DNA from: Paramecium octaurelia
Lineage: Eukaryota > Ciliophora > Oligohymenophorea > Peniculida > Parameciidae
Direction: 5' to 3'
NCBI GenBank assembly: GCA_905182995.1
Contig: CAJJDP010000136.1
Span: forward strand, 50,625-114,624
Length of the DNA: 64,000 nt
Below the pieces are notes generated by a model, which did no database searches, was not told the DNA's origin, and saw nothing but the letters and a program-made list of their open reading frames with translations. Every line of letters begins with the position of its first letter. Position 1 is the first letter of the stretch. The translations under genes and the position numbers were made by a program. This document shows positions 49,601-60,328 of this stretch, in pieces.

Positions 49601-51046
49601 CTAAATCTTTTATAAGGAATTAATTCCATTCCTTATTCAAATAAATGGTTGTTTTCTCTAGTGAATTACTCATTTATTTGATTTGAATCATGGTTTTATA
49701 AATGTTCATATACTTATTCTTCAATTTCAAATAGAATTTCAACTAATTTTCGGCATTTCTCATAATTCTATTGTCTAATCAACAATTTATATTCAACATT
49801 GATTTCTAATTACCTCTTCTATTGTAATTCAATTTCTTCATTGAATTCTTATTATAATGATCTCAACATTTCTTCCTCTTTGAATTTCTGATTGATTACA
49901 TTCAATTCCTGCTTATTTCTATAATTGTCATCTCTCAACTATCTATTTTCACAAATCACTTCTTTACATTAAAATGCTCTCCATATCTCATACATTATTT
50001 CTTTCTCTTATCTACTCTACTATTTTAGTTTCTCCAAAACACAATACTCTCTTCTTTATAATTCATCTGTCTACTTCTCCTAATCTACAATCATCTTTCT
50101 TCTCCTTTTATCTCTCTCCTTCCTCATGAATTCATTCATCATCTTATTTCTCAATCCCAAACTAACAGGTTCCTCTTTTTATCTATTTTCAAATTATTCA
50201 ATCTACTACTCCATTTCCCCTTTCAAAAACTATTAGGTCTAAACCAATCTATCCTCTGCCATTTTCTACATGGTAGATTTAAATTTATCATCATTTACTT
50301 TATTTTTATGTCTAATCTACTAATTCTTCTTCCAATTTTCAATTCCCTTTTAATTCCAATCCTCCATAAATGCCATATTTCTTTATAATTTATTCAATTG
50401 TATCTTTCGCATTTCTTCTTTAAGATTCCTCTCTTCAGTTTCCTCCTTTATCTTTAATCTTCTCTCTTTTTCTGCCTATTAAATTGCGAATGTTGTAAAT
50501 TTGCCCAGATGTCTCTCCAAATTAACATCTTTCTGAGCCTTATTTCTCTCATTCAATTTCTGCATAAAGAAATCTTATTCCATCTTATCAAATTAATCTT
50601 TAGGTTATCGAATGACCATTAAAGGCTGTATCACATTATATTTCCCTGTTTTAGCATGCATCATTACATCATGTGGATCATTCACTTTTTACAATTACTT
50701 TAAAATATCAGATTTCTCATACCATTTATAATTGATATAATAATTGCATTGCCACACCCCTTTTACCCTTGATAACTTAATCTGCTATCTAAAAATTAAA
50801 TGAAATGTGGAGTGTCTTAAATGTCGGTTCTAGTAATTAGAAATTCTTCATTTTGGCTTCTCGAACATCTCTATCTCATTACCTTATTTCTTACTTATTC
50901 GAGAACTCCTCAAAATTAAGCTATTGATTGAATTTGCTCAACAATTCACCAAATAGATATCCATTACTGAAATCATGCTCGAATGATGTTACCTTCTTAC
51001 TTAATTGCACTTCGTCATTTAGCCACACCATTAGAAGTTACGACAT
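46625..51046 (-). CDS. SPEF2: SPEF2/CPC1 homologue, ciliary central-pair protein
   Basis: 1441 residues with four introns (24 nt near 50880; 25 nt at 50698-50722 with AAG end; 22 and 25 nt near the 3' end). The N-terminus MSQLLMVWLNDEVQLSKK begins a calponin-homology domain (FSNGYLFGELLSKFNQQ, NFQLLEPTFKTL, GKRGVAMQLLYQL), as in SPEF2 and Chlamydomonas CPC1. Residues about 110-450 are charged coiled coil. Around residue 550 there is an adenylate-kinase-like P-loop (GFAFSGKRTISELLS), with CKGWLLVGFPHTYDQAKLL further on. Later come a Lys/Glu-rich stretch (AKKEEKKGKKGKEEE) and helical repeats. The family builds the C1b projection of the central pair and is needed for ciliary motility. Shorter than human SPEF2 (about 1800). 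Confidence 0.9.
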
Positions 51047-51072
51047 TTATAATTATAATAAAAATTATCAAA

Positions 51073-52503
51073 TCAAATAACAATTGCACTCAAATTCGTT
51101 CTAAGAATATCATGATACAATTGAAAATCGTAGTCATTCAATTTACTCTAAGCTAATTCTTCATAATCAATTGGTGAATCCTTTCCATCTCTTAATACTC
51201 TTGCAAAATTGATCAAATATTCTGTTAAAACCAATAAATATGTTTCACTGATATTTTACAAATTCTTCTATGCTATTGTCAGATATTCTATGCAATAATC
51301 TTGACAAATTTAAGGAACTCTGTCAATGCTAAATTCACATGACAACCTCAATTCTTCAATATCATGCATAAACTGTACATAAAATTCATGTTCTCTTTTC
51401 AATTCTGGTAATTCCTTCAGTAATTATTGACTCAAAATTAAAACCCATTTTGATAAACAAAAGGCTAATTTCAATAATACGTTGTTGCCATCGCAGAATT
51501 ACAAAATCTCTGACTTATTAACTAAGATTTCTTAACATATGTAATGTTTGAATATGATCTCTTACCTTTTCTTCTACTATTCTGGTTAGATTGAATTGAT
51601 ATTTGATTTGGTATCACATGAAGCACTTACTTCTAAAATATTGGGTTTACTCTGGGATTATGGTTGTGGAATTGAATTTTTATCGGCCTTCATCAAAGGG
51701 GAAGTATTAATTATTTAAACTACTTCTTGCCAATTTGGTCTTCTGAATTCATCAATTGTCAAAGTCTTTTCTAAGAAGTACATGCTGAATTAACTAATTT
51801 TGGCTTATTTCAATTTCTCAATGATTGGCTGATTGAGGATCTTTTTTAATAAGGATTAAGGATCACTTGCTAACCAAGGGAGATTCCCAAAAACCATTTC
51901 GAAATAGATGACTGCCAATGACCAAATATCACATTTGAAACAGTATTATTAATAACCAAGCAATTGAGGTGCCATGTAATAGGGGGATCCAACCAAAGAT
52001 TTGAGCATATTTGTGCTTGAATAATTGTTCACTATTTTGGCAAACCCAAAATCAGCAATTTTGAAAATTCCATTGTTTATCAAAATATTGGCTGGTTTCA
52101 AATCTCTATGAATAATGCTATGTTTTTGTAATTCTTTGAATCCTTCAACTATTTGTCTGAGGACGTCGAATGATTCCACTTCGCTTAATCTTTTTTGATT
52201 CAATAGTTCCTTTAGATCTCCATCCTTGCAATATTCAATAATAATGTAGATGTATTTGGGAGTGTCAATCAAATCAATAAATCTAACAATGTTGGGATGA
52301 TTGCATTTCTTTAGTATTTCGATTTCATTGATGATCTGTTATTTAATATACTTGTCTTGTTACTCGATGAATTTGGTGTCTATTTATTTGATAGCCACTT
52401 GTTCATTGTTTTCTGTGTCTTATCCCAGAAACACTTTTCCATAGGCCCCCTCTCCTAAACAAAAGCGAGAATTGAATTAAAACTTTCCAACTTGAACATT
52501 CAT
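51073..52503 (-). CDS. ULK/ATG1-like protein kinase
   Basis: 476 residues in one frame, no intron. Kinase domain: [70 protein letters not shown] (about residue 130), KIADFGFAKIV and SLVGSPYYMAPQLL, then DIWSLAVIYFEMVFGNLPW. The catalytic set is complete. GDL-K-E-LL, ADFGFAK and GSPYYMAPQLL are typical of ULK/ATG1-type kinases, including many ciliate copies. After residue 275 the C-terminal helical region (EILVNKSEILQFCDGNNVLL, HDIEELRLSCEFSIDRVPQI) resembles no named domain. Could act in autophagy or cilia; not decidable here. It ends 26 bp before the SPEF2 ATG, same strand. Confidence 0.85.
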
Positions 52504-52665
52504 ATTTAATCGTTTTTATAATAATAATGAAGCAATTCATATGTGTGTTGCTATTCATAGGTGTAATGGGATCTGATTTGGAAAGTACACTCAAAGAAGT
52601 AATAACTCAAGAATATGTAGATGAGATAAACTGACTTTGGTCGATCCTTTTTGGAGAAAATATAA

Positions 52666-53858
52666 ATGAATGATCCAGTTGAGAAGATAATTAGAGACAT
52701 CGCCAACTTTTACAATAGTGTGGATAGAAGATTGGAGGAAGGAGTGCAACAGTTCAAACAATCACAAGAGAAATGCAATTAGGAGATAAAGGAATTGAAG
52801 ACTAATGATGAGGAGTTGAATCGTAAATTAGTAATCGAATAAAATATATAATATATATAGAGAGATATTTAAATAACCAGGGCACGTAAATAACCTCGTT
52901 ATGATCTGATAATACACCGATTTCATTAGAAAAATAAGATGAGACAAGAACTTGATCACCAAGAAACCAGGTATATCGAATTGAGAGAGGCAGAATAATT
53001 GTTTTTCAATTACAATCAAGATTAACTGGATAAGGCTATGGTAGTTATAGTGGAAATCAGGAATAAATTTATTGGTTACTTGTCATTGAGATAGAATAGA
53101 CAGAGAAAAGCAGCAATTAGAGATAATTAGTACTGGGATGACGATGAAACTCCATTTAATAATGATGATGATGACTATGATGAAGAAGAGGAGGAGAGAC
53201 AACACAATGAGAAGTATGCATTCATTCAAATTATTGTGGCTATTTAGAGAGTCAAGACTGGATTGGAAATGGTATTCATAATATATTTATATACAGAATG
53301 GAGTTACTCAATTGGTTTAAGGCATTGAAGATTTATGTTAGTAGATGCATGACATCAAGGAAGGAAACATTATCTATGATGATTCAGAAGAAACTCTAAA
53401 CAAATTGGCTAGTTAAGTCATTGATATCACATCTAGTATTTTGGATTGGATTGCTTAAGTGAAGAGGAGAGAGGAGAAGGCTGACGATAGCAAAGGAGAT
53501 GTGATTATCTAGACCTTGAAATTGATCAACAAACAGAAACAGTAGGCTGATCTCGAAATCGGATAGTTGGGCAATGAGTCTGCTGCCTTAAGTTAGTAAT
53601 TGAGTTCTTTGGAATAGAGTGAGGATTTGACCAGATTCTCACTTAACAATAATAAAGATTTACTATAAACCAAGATGGAAATGTGTAATGATTAGGAGGC
53701 AGCTTATAAGATAGAAAAAAGATAACTGTAAATTCGTGATTGACCTTAGGGAAGAGCAATTGAATACTGTTGGGTTGTTGTTGGAGGCCATGGAGCAGAA
53801 AGGAGGACAGTTCAAGAGAGTAATGAAGACTTTGGAAGGAGTTGCCGATTACAAATGA
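52666..53858 (+). CDS. coiled-coil protein with acidic stretch
   Basis: 371 residues with three introns (52831-52860; 53272-53296 ending CAG; 53728-53749). N-terminus MNDPVEKIIRDIANFYNSV, helical throughout, with an acidic segment NNDDDDYDEEEEERQ in the middle and Leu/Gln heptad-like text afterwards (ALSQQLSSLEQSEDLTRF). It ends GGQFKRVMKTLEGVADYK. Introns 2 and 3 are required for frame. No enzymatic motif; likely a cytoskeletal or vesicle-associated structural protein, not assigned. It shares a 162-bp divergent upstream region with the ULK-like kinase. Confidence 0.7.
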
Positions 53859-53904
53859 TTCTGCGTCTAGAAATAATAATAAATTATTTAATTATAAATT
53901 AATT

Positions 53905-55356
53905 ATGGAGCAAAACATTCCTCATCAGTTGGTAATTCGGAATAAAAATGGAGTTTATCTTTCCAATATGTTGGCTAAGTCAGATGAGGAAATGCAATTG
54001 ATTAATTAGGATGGAAATGCCTAATTGATCGTTTTGGAAAATCAAATAGTCATGTTTAATAAGTAATCCATCAAGCTCCATGATTATAATTAATAAGTGA
54101 AGGAACTCGAGTTTACAAACTTGTAGAATATCCATCTTACAGAATCTAAATAGCATCTTATAGTTATGGATAAATTGGATCAACAATCATTTTAATTACA
54201 AATCTTAAGGTTTCCTTCATTAGAATCCAAGGGCATCAATTTTAATATTAAAAATTTCAAGAGAGAATCATGGCCTATCTTAAAATATTCATCTGATGAT
54301 CAATACTACTTTATAATACAAAATTAAAAATTGCATTGTTATGCTGATAATTACTGTGTCTATCAAACTGATATTGGAAATTGCGATTATTTTAGTGTCT
54401 AACCCAATACACCAAAACCATTGGTGGTTTGTTATAGTGTGATGGATTTCAACATTAAGGAATCCTTTTTGAAGATAGTTGATATGAATGGCAAAATCAA
54501 ATATGAAAAGAAATTGCATTAAACTAGCGATTTGGAAGTGATTTGGTCACCAAATGGATAATCCCTATTGATAAATAAAGGATTTCATGAAGACAATACA
54601 AATAAAAGTTATTTTGGTTAAAATTAACTTCTGTTTTATGATTTCCCAAAAAATGCTCTTAGAGAATTGCCAACTTACGAAGGCCCCATTCATCATGTCT
54701 AATGGTCACCTTCCTCTAAAGAATTCATCTTGCTGTCTGGTTTCATGCCTTCAGGTGCTGTTATGTATGATAACAATTGTAAACCTCTCTTTGAATTTGG
54801 AAAAGATCATAAGAACAAGATTATATGGGGAAATGGTAGATTTGTTATGATCTGTGGATTTGGAAATCTGGATGGTTCCATTCACATATGGGATGCTAAA
54901 ACTCTCAAATAAGTTAGTACTAACAAATACAAATCAGCCAGCTTATGTCATTGGTCACCCTGTAGTAGATATTATGTTTGCGCAAAGGTGACTCCCAGAA
55001 TGAACGTAGACAACTAATATTCACTCTTTGATTATCATGGTAAAGAGATAATCAATAGGAAGTTCTAAGAATTATATGATGTTTAATTTAGACCCTCAAG
55101 TATTAAATTCGAAGAGAGAGCTCCTACTCCTACCAAATAGGTTCAGCAAGAGGCACCCAAGAAATAGTTCATTGCTTTTGCTGACAATCCCCTTGCTTAG
55201 TAAATGAGAGCCATGAAGGCTGGAGAAGGTGCAAGAGTATTGCAAGTTGATGAAACCTTTGGAAAACAATCCAACAATAATTTCCCTCCTGGTTATGAAC
55301 CTCCAAAAGAGAAGAAGAAAAGAGTAAGAAAACCTAAATAATAATAATAATAATGA
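53905..55356 (+). CDS. EIF2A: eukaryotic translation initiation factor 2A (eIF2A)
   Basis: 483 residues, no intron. The propeller region has the eIF2A-specific blocks: LEVIWSPNGQSLLINK, YEGPIHHVQWSPSSKEFILL, SGFMPSGAVMYDNNCKPLFE, FGKDHKNKIIWGNGRFVM, GFGNLDGSIHIWDAKTLKQV and ASLCHWSPCSRY. The C-terminal part is Pro/Lys-rich, with FPPGYEPPKEKKKRV near the end, and stops in a short poly-Gln run of TAA codons before TGA. eIF2A is a WD-propeller factor that can deliver initiator or other tRNA to the ribosome in a GTP-independent way. The normal family length is about 580, so the C-terminus is somewhat short. Its stop is 4 bp from the stop of the convergent AGC-like gene. Confidence 0.9.
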
Positions 55357-55360
55357 TAGA

Positions 55361-56505
55361 TCATATAAATCTAGAATAATCTATTTCTTTCACTTCTTCA
55401 TCCCATCTATATTAAAATAAACTAAACAAGTTCTAAAAATCCTATGTCTCCACTATTGCATGTGTATGAGGTGGTTACTTATGAATAGCCGTAGAATATT
55501 GCACTTATTTTGGTACGAATGTATTGACTAGAATCTTCTCCTCTATCTTCTACCATTACACTCCTTCCATCCAGATATGCTTTTTTATATCCTGAAATCC
55601 ATAGTAACCTAAACGATTCTTGGGATCCTTCTAAATCAATTTATTTATGAAATCAGCAGCATCCAAAGACCAACCTTCAGATAATTCTGACTTCTTTACA
55701 GATACTTGCTTATTGATAATATTGTCAATCATATCGTCAATCGAATTGTATTCATACATTTTCTAATTATTATCTCAATTAAATTCCTTACTCTCTATGC
55801 CATTATTTCATACAACAACACTCCAATCGAATAGTAATCTGCTTCGAATCCAAATTCCTCTCTTAGTAATACTTCCGGGGCCATATACTCTGAGATATCG
55901 TCTTCAATCCTGAATTAACCACCGCAACTAGAAGAGTGCAAACCATATAATTTAATATAGCCACTGTTATCCAAAAGAATGTTACACGGATTCAGATTCG
56001 TGTGAATTACCCTTTTCTAATGTAAAAAGTTTAATGCTATTAATAATTGAGCTATCAACATTTCTATTCTCTCTTAATATTTAATTTATACTTGCTTCTC
56101 CTTCATTCATTGATTGTAACTTCAGTTGGGTTCTTAAATCTCCACCAGGAACATATTCTAACACCAAATACAAGTTGTAGGTGTCTTGGAATGCATAAAA
56201 AGGTTAGATTAAAAAGGGGAATTGCAATGAAACCATCATGAATAATTCTCTGATATATGCTTTGATCTTCTTCTCATTGTATAATTGCAATTTTGGTATC
56301 ATCTTCATTACTAGTAAGTCAGGGTTGCCATCCTATTCAACAATCCAATTATAAATGTAACCTCTGCTATGATGTTCCAATAGTCCCTTAAAAGTGAATC
56401 CAGACAATGAAATTTTCTTTTCTATTTATTGGAATATGAAATCAAATTATTACAATTGAGTTATATAAAGTCTTGTTTTATTGCAGCTGATTGTCTTACT
56501 CCCAT
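55361..56505 (-). CDS. AGC-like pseudokinase
   Basis: 351 residues with three introns (32, 28 and 29 nt). Kinase-like text: FKGLLEHHSRGYIYNWIVEQ, LVMKMIPK, FLIQPFYAFQDTYNLYLVLE, YVPGGDLRTQL, MLIAQLLIALNFLHQKRVIH then TNLNPCNILLDNSGYIKLYG, EYMAPEVLLREEFGFEADYY, SIGVLLYEIMA, FINKLIQKDPKNRLGYYG and HIWMEGVQW, then a C-tail like AGC kinases. The catalytic HRD Asp is Asn (HTNLNPCN, about residue 147) and DFG is replaced by LYG, so it should not transfer phosphate. The N-terminus MGVRQSAAIKQ offers Gly2 for possible myristoylation. Probably a regulatory partner of an active kinase. Confidence 0.8.
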
Positions 56506-56578
56506 TTTAATTTAAATTGAAATAATATTTAAATAAGTAAAATAGACGATTTGATATAAAATAAACACCAACTCTCTT

Positions 56579-56990
56579 TCATTTTTCTTTGCTTATCTGT
56601 ACTTCCACATTGTTTCGCATTGATTCCAAAATAATGCCTAAGAGGAAGCACTTGTACCCAACACTTAACGATAAATTGCGATTGTTACTGATTAAGTGCC
56701 TCACTCAATTCCTGCATGTAGAGAGAATAGGCTTCGTATAATATGATACTCATATCTGAAAGGGCTAACAACAGGAAAATATACAGGAGCGGCCTCTTGT
56801 CTAGGAATACACAAACTCCCAATGAGATGATTAACAAAGATTATATTTATGGCTAATTACATATGTATTTTACATAGGGAATCAAATAGAAGAGATGCTA
56901 AAATGGGTAATAGGGTAACTTAGAATCAGTTAATAAGAACCATCCAGTAATAACAAAATAGAGTGCAGCAGGAATAAGCAATATTTTCAT
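56579..56990 (-). CDS. small multi-pass membrane protein
   Basis: About 121-128 residues. Hydrophobic segments: MKILLIPAALYFVITGWF, SLLIISLGVCVFLD and RPLLYIFLLLALSDMSIILY, then a short tail. The 25-nt intron at 56664-56688 (AAG acceptor) is chosen because it alone brings the frame to a TGA (56579-56581) before the downstream gene, giving the end LESMRNNVEVQISKEK. An optional 21-nt intron (GTA...TAG, in frame) lies after PYY/IPY. An alternative without the 25-nt intron would run into the AGC-like gene. No family recognised. Confidence 0.6.
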
Positions 56991-57023
56991 TATAAAAATA
57001 TTATTTTATTAAAAAACGAATTA

Positions 57024-58204
57024 ATGATAGTTGCCTTATTTATTTCAACTGCATTAGCTCTATAAATGAATGAGCAGGCCACACTCACAACAGAAGCCCA
57101 AACTGCTGTTAGAGAATTTGTTCAATCTGGTCCAATGGGGAAGATGATGTTTGAGTTTGCTTAATTGGAGATGCACGTAATAAGCATTATCAAAAATTAG
57201 AGGCTTCTGGTGCTGTAGACATCTTGATTGAAGTTCTCAAGGCTTTTGGTCGTCAATAAGAAGACAGATTGAACGAAGAAAACACAATTGTAATAATAAC
57301 TACCTAATATAGTGGTAAAATAGACTGGGAGATCATAATGCTCGCAGAATTCAGTACGAGTCACTGGTAACTGAAGGTGGATTAGCTATTAACAGAGACA
57401 GGAAAAAATTAACTTAAGAATATGAACCTCGAAAAGAAGAACTAAATGAAATACTAACAACTCTGAAAACGAATATGGGCAAAAACGAAGTTGCTAAAAA
57501 GAATGCAGAAGCATTGAGAGCTGAATAGAATGCATAATTCTAACAATAAGCAAATGAAATCACTGAAGCCATTAAAGCAACTGATGACACTCTAGAATAC
57601 ATTAAGAGATGCAGTCAGGGTTCATTTATAGAAGTTGATAAAATTAATGATCATCTCTTATTCTTGTAAAAGAAATCATCTAAATCTACTGACTATGTTG
57701 GATCAATAATCTAGGCACTTATGTAAATAAGTGAGAAGTAGAACTTCGCTGATAGAGAGGTTCAAAAGCAATTGGTTGATCTATTACAATCATTGAGAGG
57801 CTATTTCGTTGAAACTTTACAGGCAGCCTACAATGATGAGGATTAATAGAAATTGTTGCATGAAAATAGAATGAACCAATTAGAAAATGAAAAATAAGTA
57901 TTTGAAAAACAGTACGGTGATGCTTATGCTGAAAGGGAATAAAGATCATGTAATGTGTTCATTCTATCTCTTAGTATAAATTGAAGATACCAATAAATTA
58001 TTAGATACAAGAGGCAAAGAATTGTCAGGGTATTAAGATCGATTAACTACTGAAAACAACAATTTCTCTTAAAATCAAAAGATTCATGATGATCTAGTAG
58101 CAGCCATCAGTGGAGAAATTGGTTTTATAGAAAAGGCATTAGATATTTTGATGACTTAAGCATTTTCCGATGAACTCTAATCAGCCATTAATAAAGCTAA
58201 ATGA
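57024..58204 (+). CDS. secreted coiled-coil protein, possibly trichocyst/secretory matrix type
   Basis: 368 residues with introns 57177-57202 (26 nt, GAG end, required by total length), one of 23 nt near 57290 and one of 25 nt near 57950. The N-terminus MIVALFISTALALQ is a signal peptide. The mature protein is helical and acidic: NEQATLTTEAQTAVREFV, SGAVDILIEVLKAFGRQQED, NAEALRAEQNAQFQQQ, EIGFIEKALDILMTQAFSDE. Signal peptide plus long coiled coil resembles trichocyst matrix and other dense-core granule proteins of Paramecium, but I cannot confirm that family. ATG 57024 is only 33 bp from the divergent ATG of the small membrane protein. Confidence 0.7.
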
Positions 58205-58483
58205 ATTATGATCAAATCAAAAATATATATTTATAATTATTATTCATTTCAAGCAGATACACTTTGTTAAATTATGATACACATTTATAATCTATCAAAT
58301 TCTGAATTAATTACGCCTTATTTCAAACGATTATTCATATATCATATTAACTTAGATTACACTTATTGTTTGGAGAAATTAAGAATTAAGTTACTTTAAT
58401 AATTCGTTGTGATAATTGATATATTATTATAATACTTTTAAATTAGATTCAAAAAAAAGAAAGCATTAAAAATTAATAAAATT

Positions 58484-59935
58484 TCATTAATTTTGTTTAT
58501 CATTTACTTACTACTGAATTTATTATTATGATATTAGTTATTGTTATGGAAATACGATTGTTTTTGCTTTTATTCTCTCCTCAAACTCCAAAAGTTCTTT
58601 TGGATCACCATCTTTTTCAGTTCTTTTTAGATACATTGCATCCTCAATGTCATCAAATTCTTTTTTAATAAACAATAGTTCCGTAGCCAAATTATCATCA
58701 GGTACTTTGTATTCTCTTATTTATCTATTTATTTTAATCCATTATTTCTCCTCCTATTTCAGATAGGCCTTGCAAATTTCACATAACATATCAAAATCTG
58801 TTCTATTATTGCACTTAGTACAGCCCTCTATTTTGATCTGTTAATCTAATATAAATAATAAAAATACAATCACTTAAAAGTTTTTATCAAATCTTTCGTC
58901 TTCAGTTAGTTGACTTGGATCCAAATCCTATAATGAGAATTACAATTAACTTAAAATCTAAACATTAATACTTCTATTATGAATCATCTATAAATGCTGT
59001 ATTGAAGGCCAGTCTAAACATTTTTTCTATTTATAACATCCCTTCATTAAACACTTTAATAAGGATATCCCCATAAATAGGCATTGGTTTATCCAGTTAT
59101 AGCTAATTGCTAATACTTTAAATACATCATGTTAATTTCCTGTATATTTTTTGGCTTCTCTTGAAGTGGAATATAATTGTTTATCATTTTTAACTTGGAT
59201 CACTTCCATGTATGGTTTACAACCACCACTCATTCTGAAGGCAGGAGCTCTGTAATTATAATTGTGAAAGCATTCTTACTTTCCCTAAAATGTGATGCTT
59301 TTAATTGTAACCACAGTAGGATATATCACTTAATCTGTAGTCAACAGAGTATGGAAGTATTCTACATATTTAACTTAACAAGGTTGATTAACTCCCAAGC
59401 CCTCTTTCTCAAATCTCTTCTTGCCATAATAATAAAGCACATCTTTCACACACTTGAATTTCCCTGTGTAGAGTAGATAACAACATATAATAGTGCCTGT
59501 TCTGCCTTTGCCTGCAAGACAATGTATGACCACTACGTTGTTTATGTTACCTATTCTCAATATCAATATCACCTTTCAGATAGCCATGGATGAGATCACA
59601 GATTTCAAATAGAAGATCCAAGGGAGGAGAATGATGATCCTTCCAAATCCAAGAATCTTGTAAAATTCCTTTAAATTTCGTAAAGTCGTATTTTCTACCA
59701 CTTAAATTGAAAACCATATAATCCTAATTATGTTGTGTATTTAAATAGGCAGCAACCTAATTATAATAAAGATTTCACACACCTAATCAATTGGATTTCG
59801 ATATAAACCTTCTAATCCTTCTCCTGGATAACTCATAGCAATTATTCTTTTTGTAACATAGCTCAGATCAAGATTGTATCCCTCCTATATTAAACGTTTC
59901 TTCTTCCCAGAAACCTTTTCCCTTATGTAATTCAT
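58484..59935 (-). CDS. PTEN: PTEN-like phosphatase with extra C-terminal zinc-finger-like region
   Basis: 452 residues with four introns (59757-59782 and 59551-59572, both GTG donors; 23 nt near 59100; 58950-58971 with AAG end). The phosphatase part follows [57 protein letters not shown] and the active-site loop [19 protein letters not shown], with [20 protein letters not shown]2-like domain follows ([47 protein letters not shown]). Beyond PTEN's usual end there is a CTKC...CEIC segment (about residue 340) and a helical tail. PTEN removes the 3-phosphate of PIP3; the catalytic Cys and Arg are present. Human PTEN is 403 residues. Confidence 0.9.
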
Positions 59936-60328
59936 TTTAGAAATAAAAATAAAAATCTAATACTAATAATTTGTAATAGATTATAAAATTAGATATATTC
60001 AGTCTTTATGATTATTAATTCAAGAACCTAATAGATATCAAATTGTTGGACAATCCCAATAAGAGTTAACTTAAATTAAATCATTTTAGGGATAAAATAA
60101 CCCAATTTTAGATTGAAATTAATTATTTGAATCTATTATTTAAATTGGTGTAATTTAATCAATTGATTTAAAATATTGATAATTTATCCTATTAAGGATT
60201 AATCAAGCATTTTTGAGATATCAATAATTATACTACTTAAACTGCACTCTTCTTTTATGAAGTTCAATTGATGTTACTAAATATTAATCTTTAGCATATT
60301 AAATATATATTATAAAAATAATATTAAT
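59936..60328. other. AT-rich intergenic stretch
   Basis: About 390 bp between the PTEN start and the stop of the next minus-strand gene. No coding-like frame or repeat seen. Confidence 0.5.
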
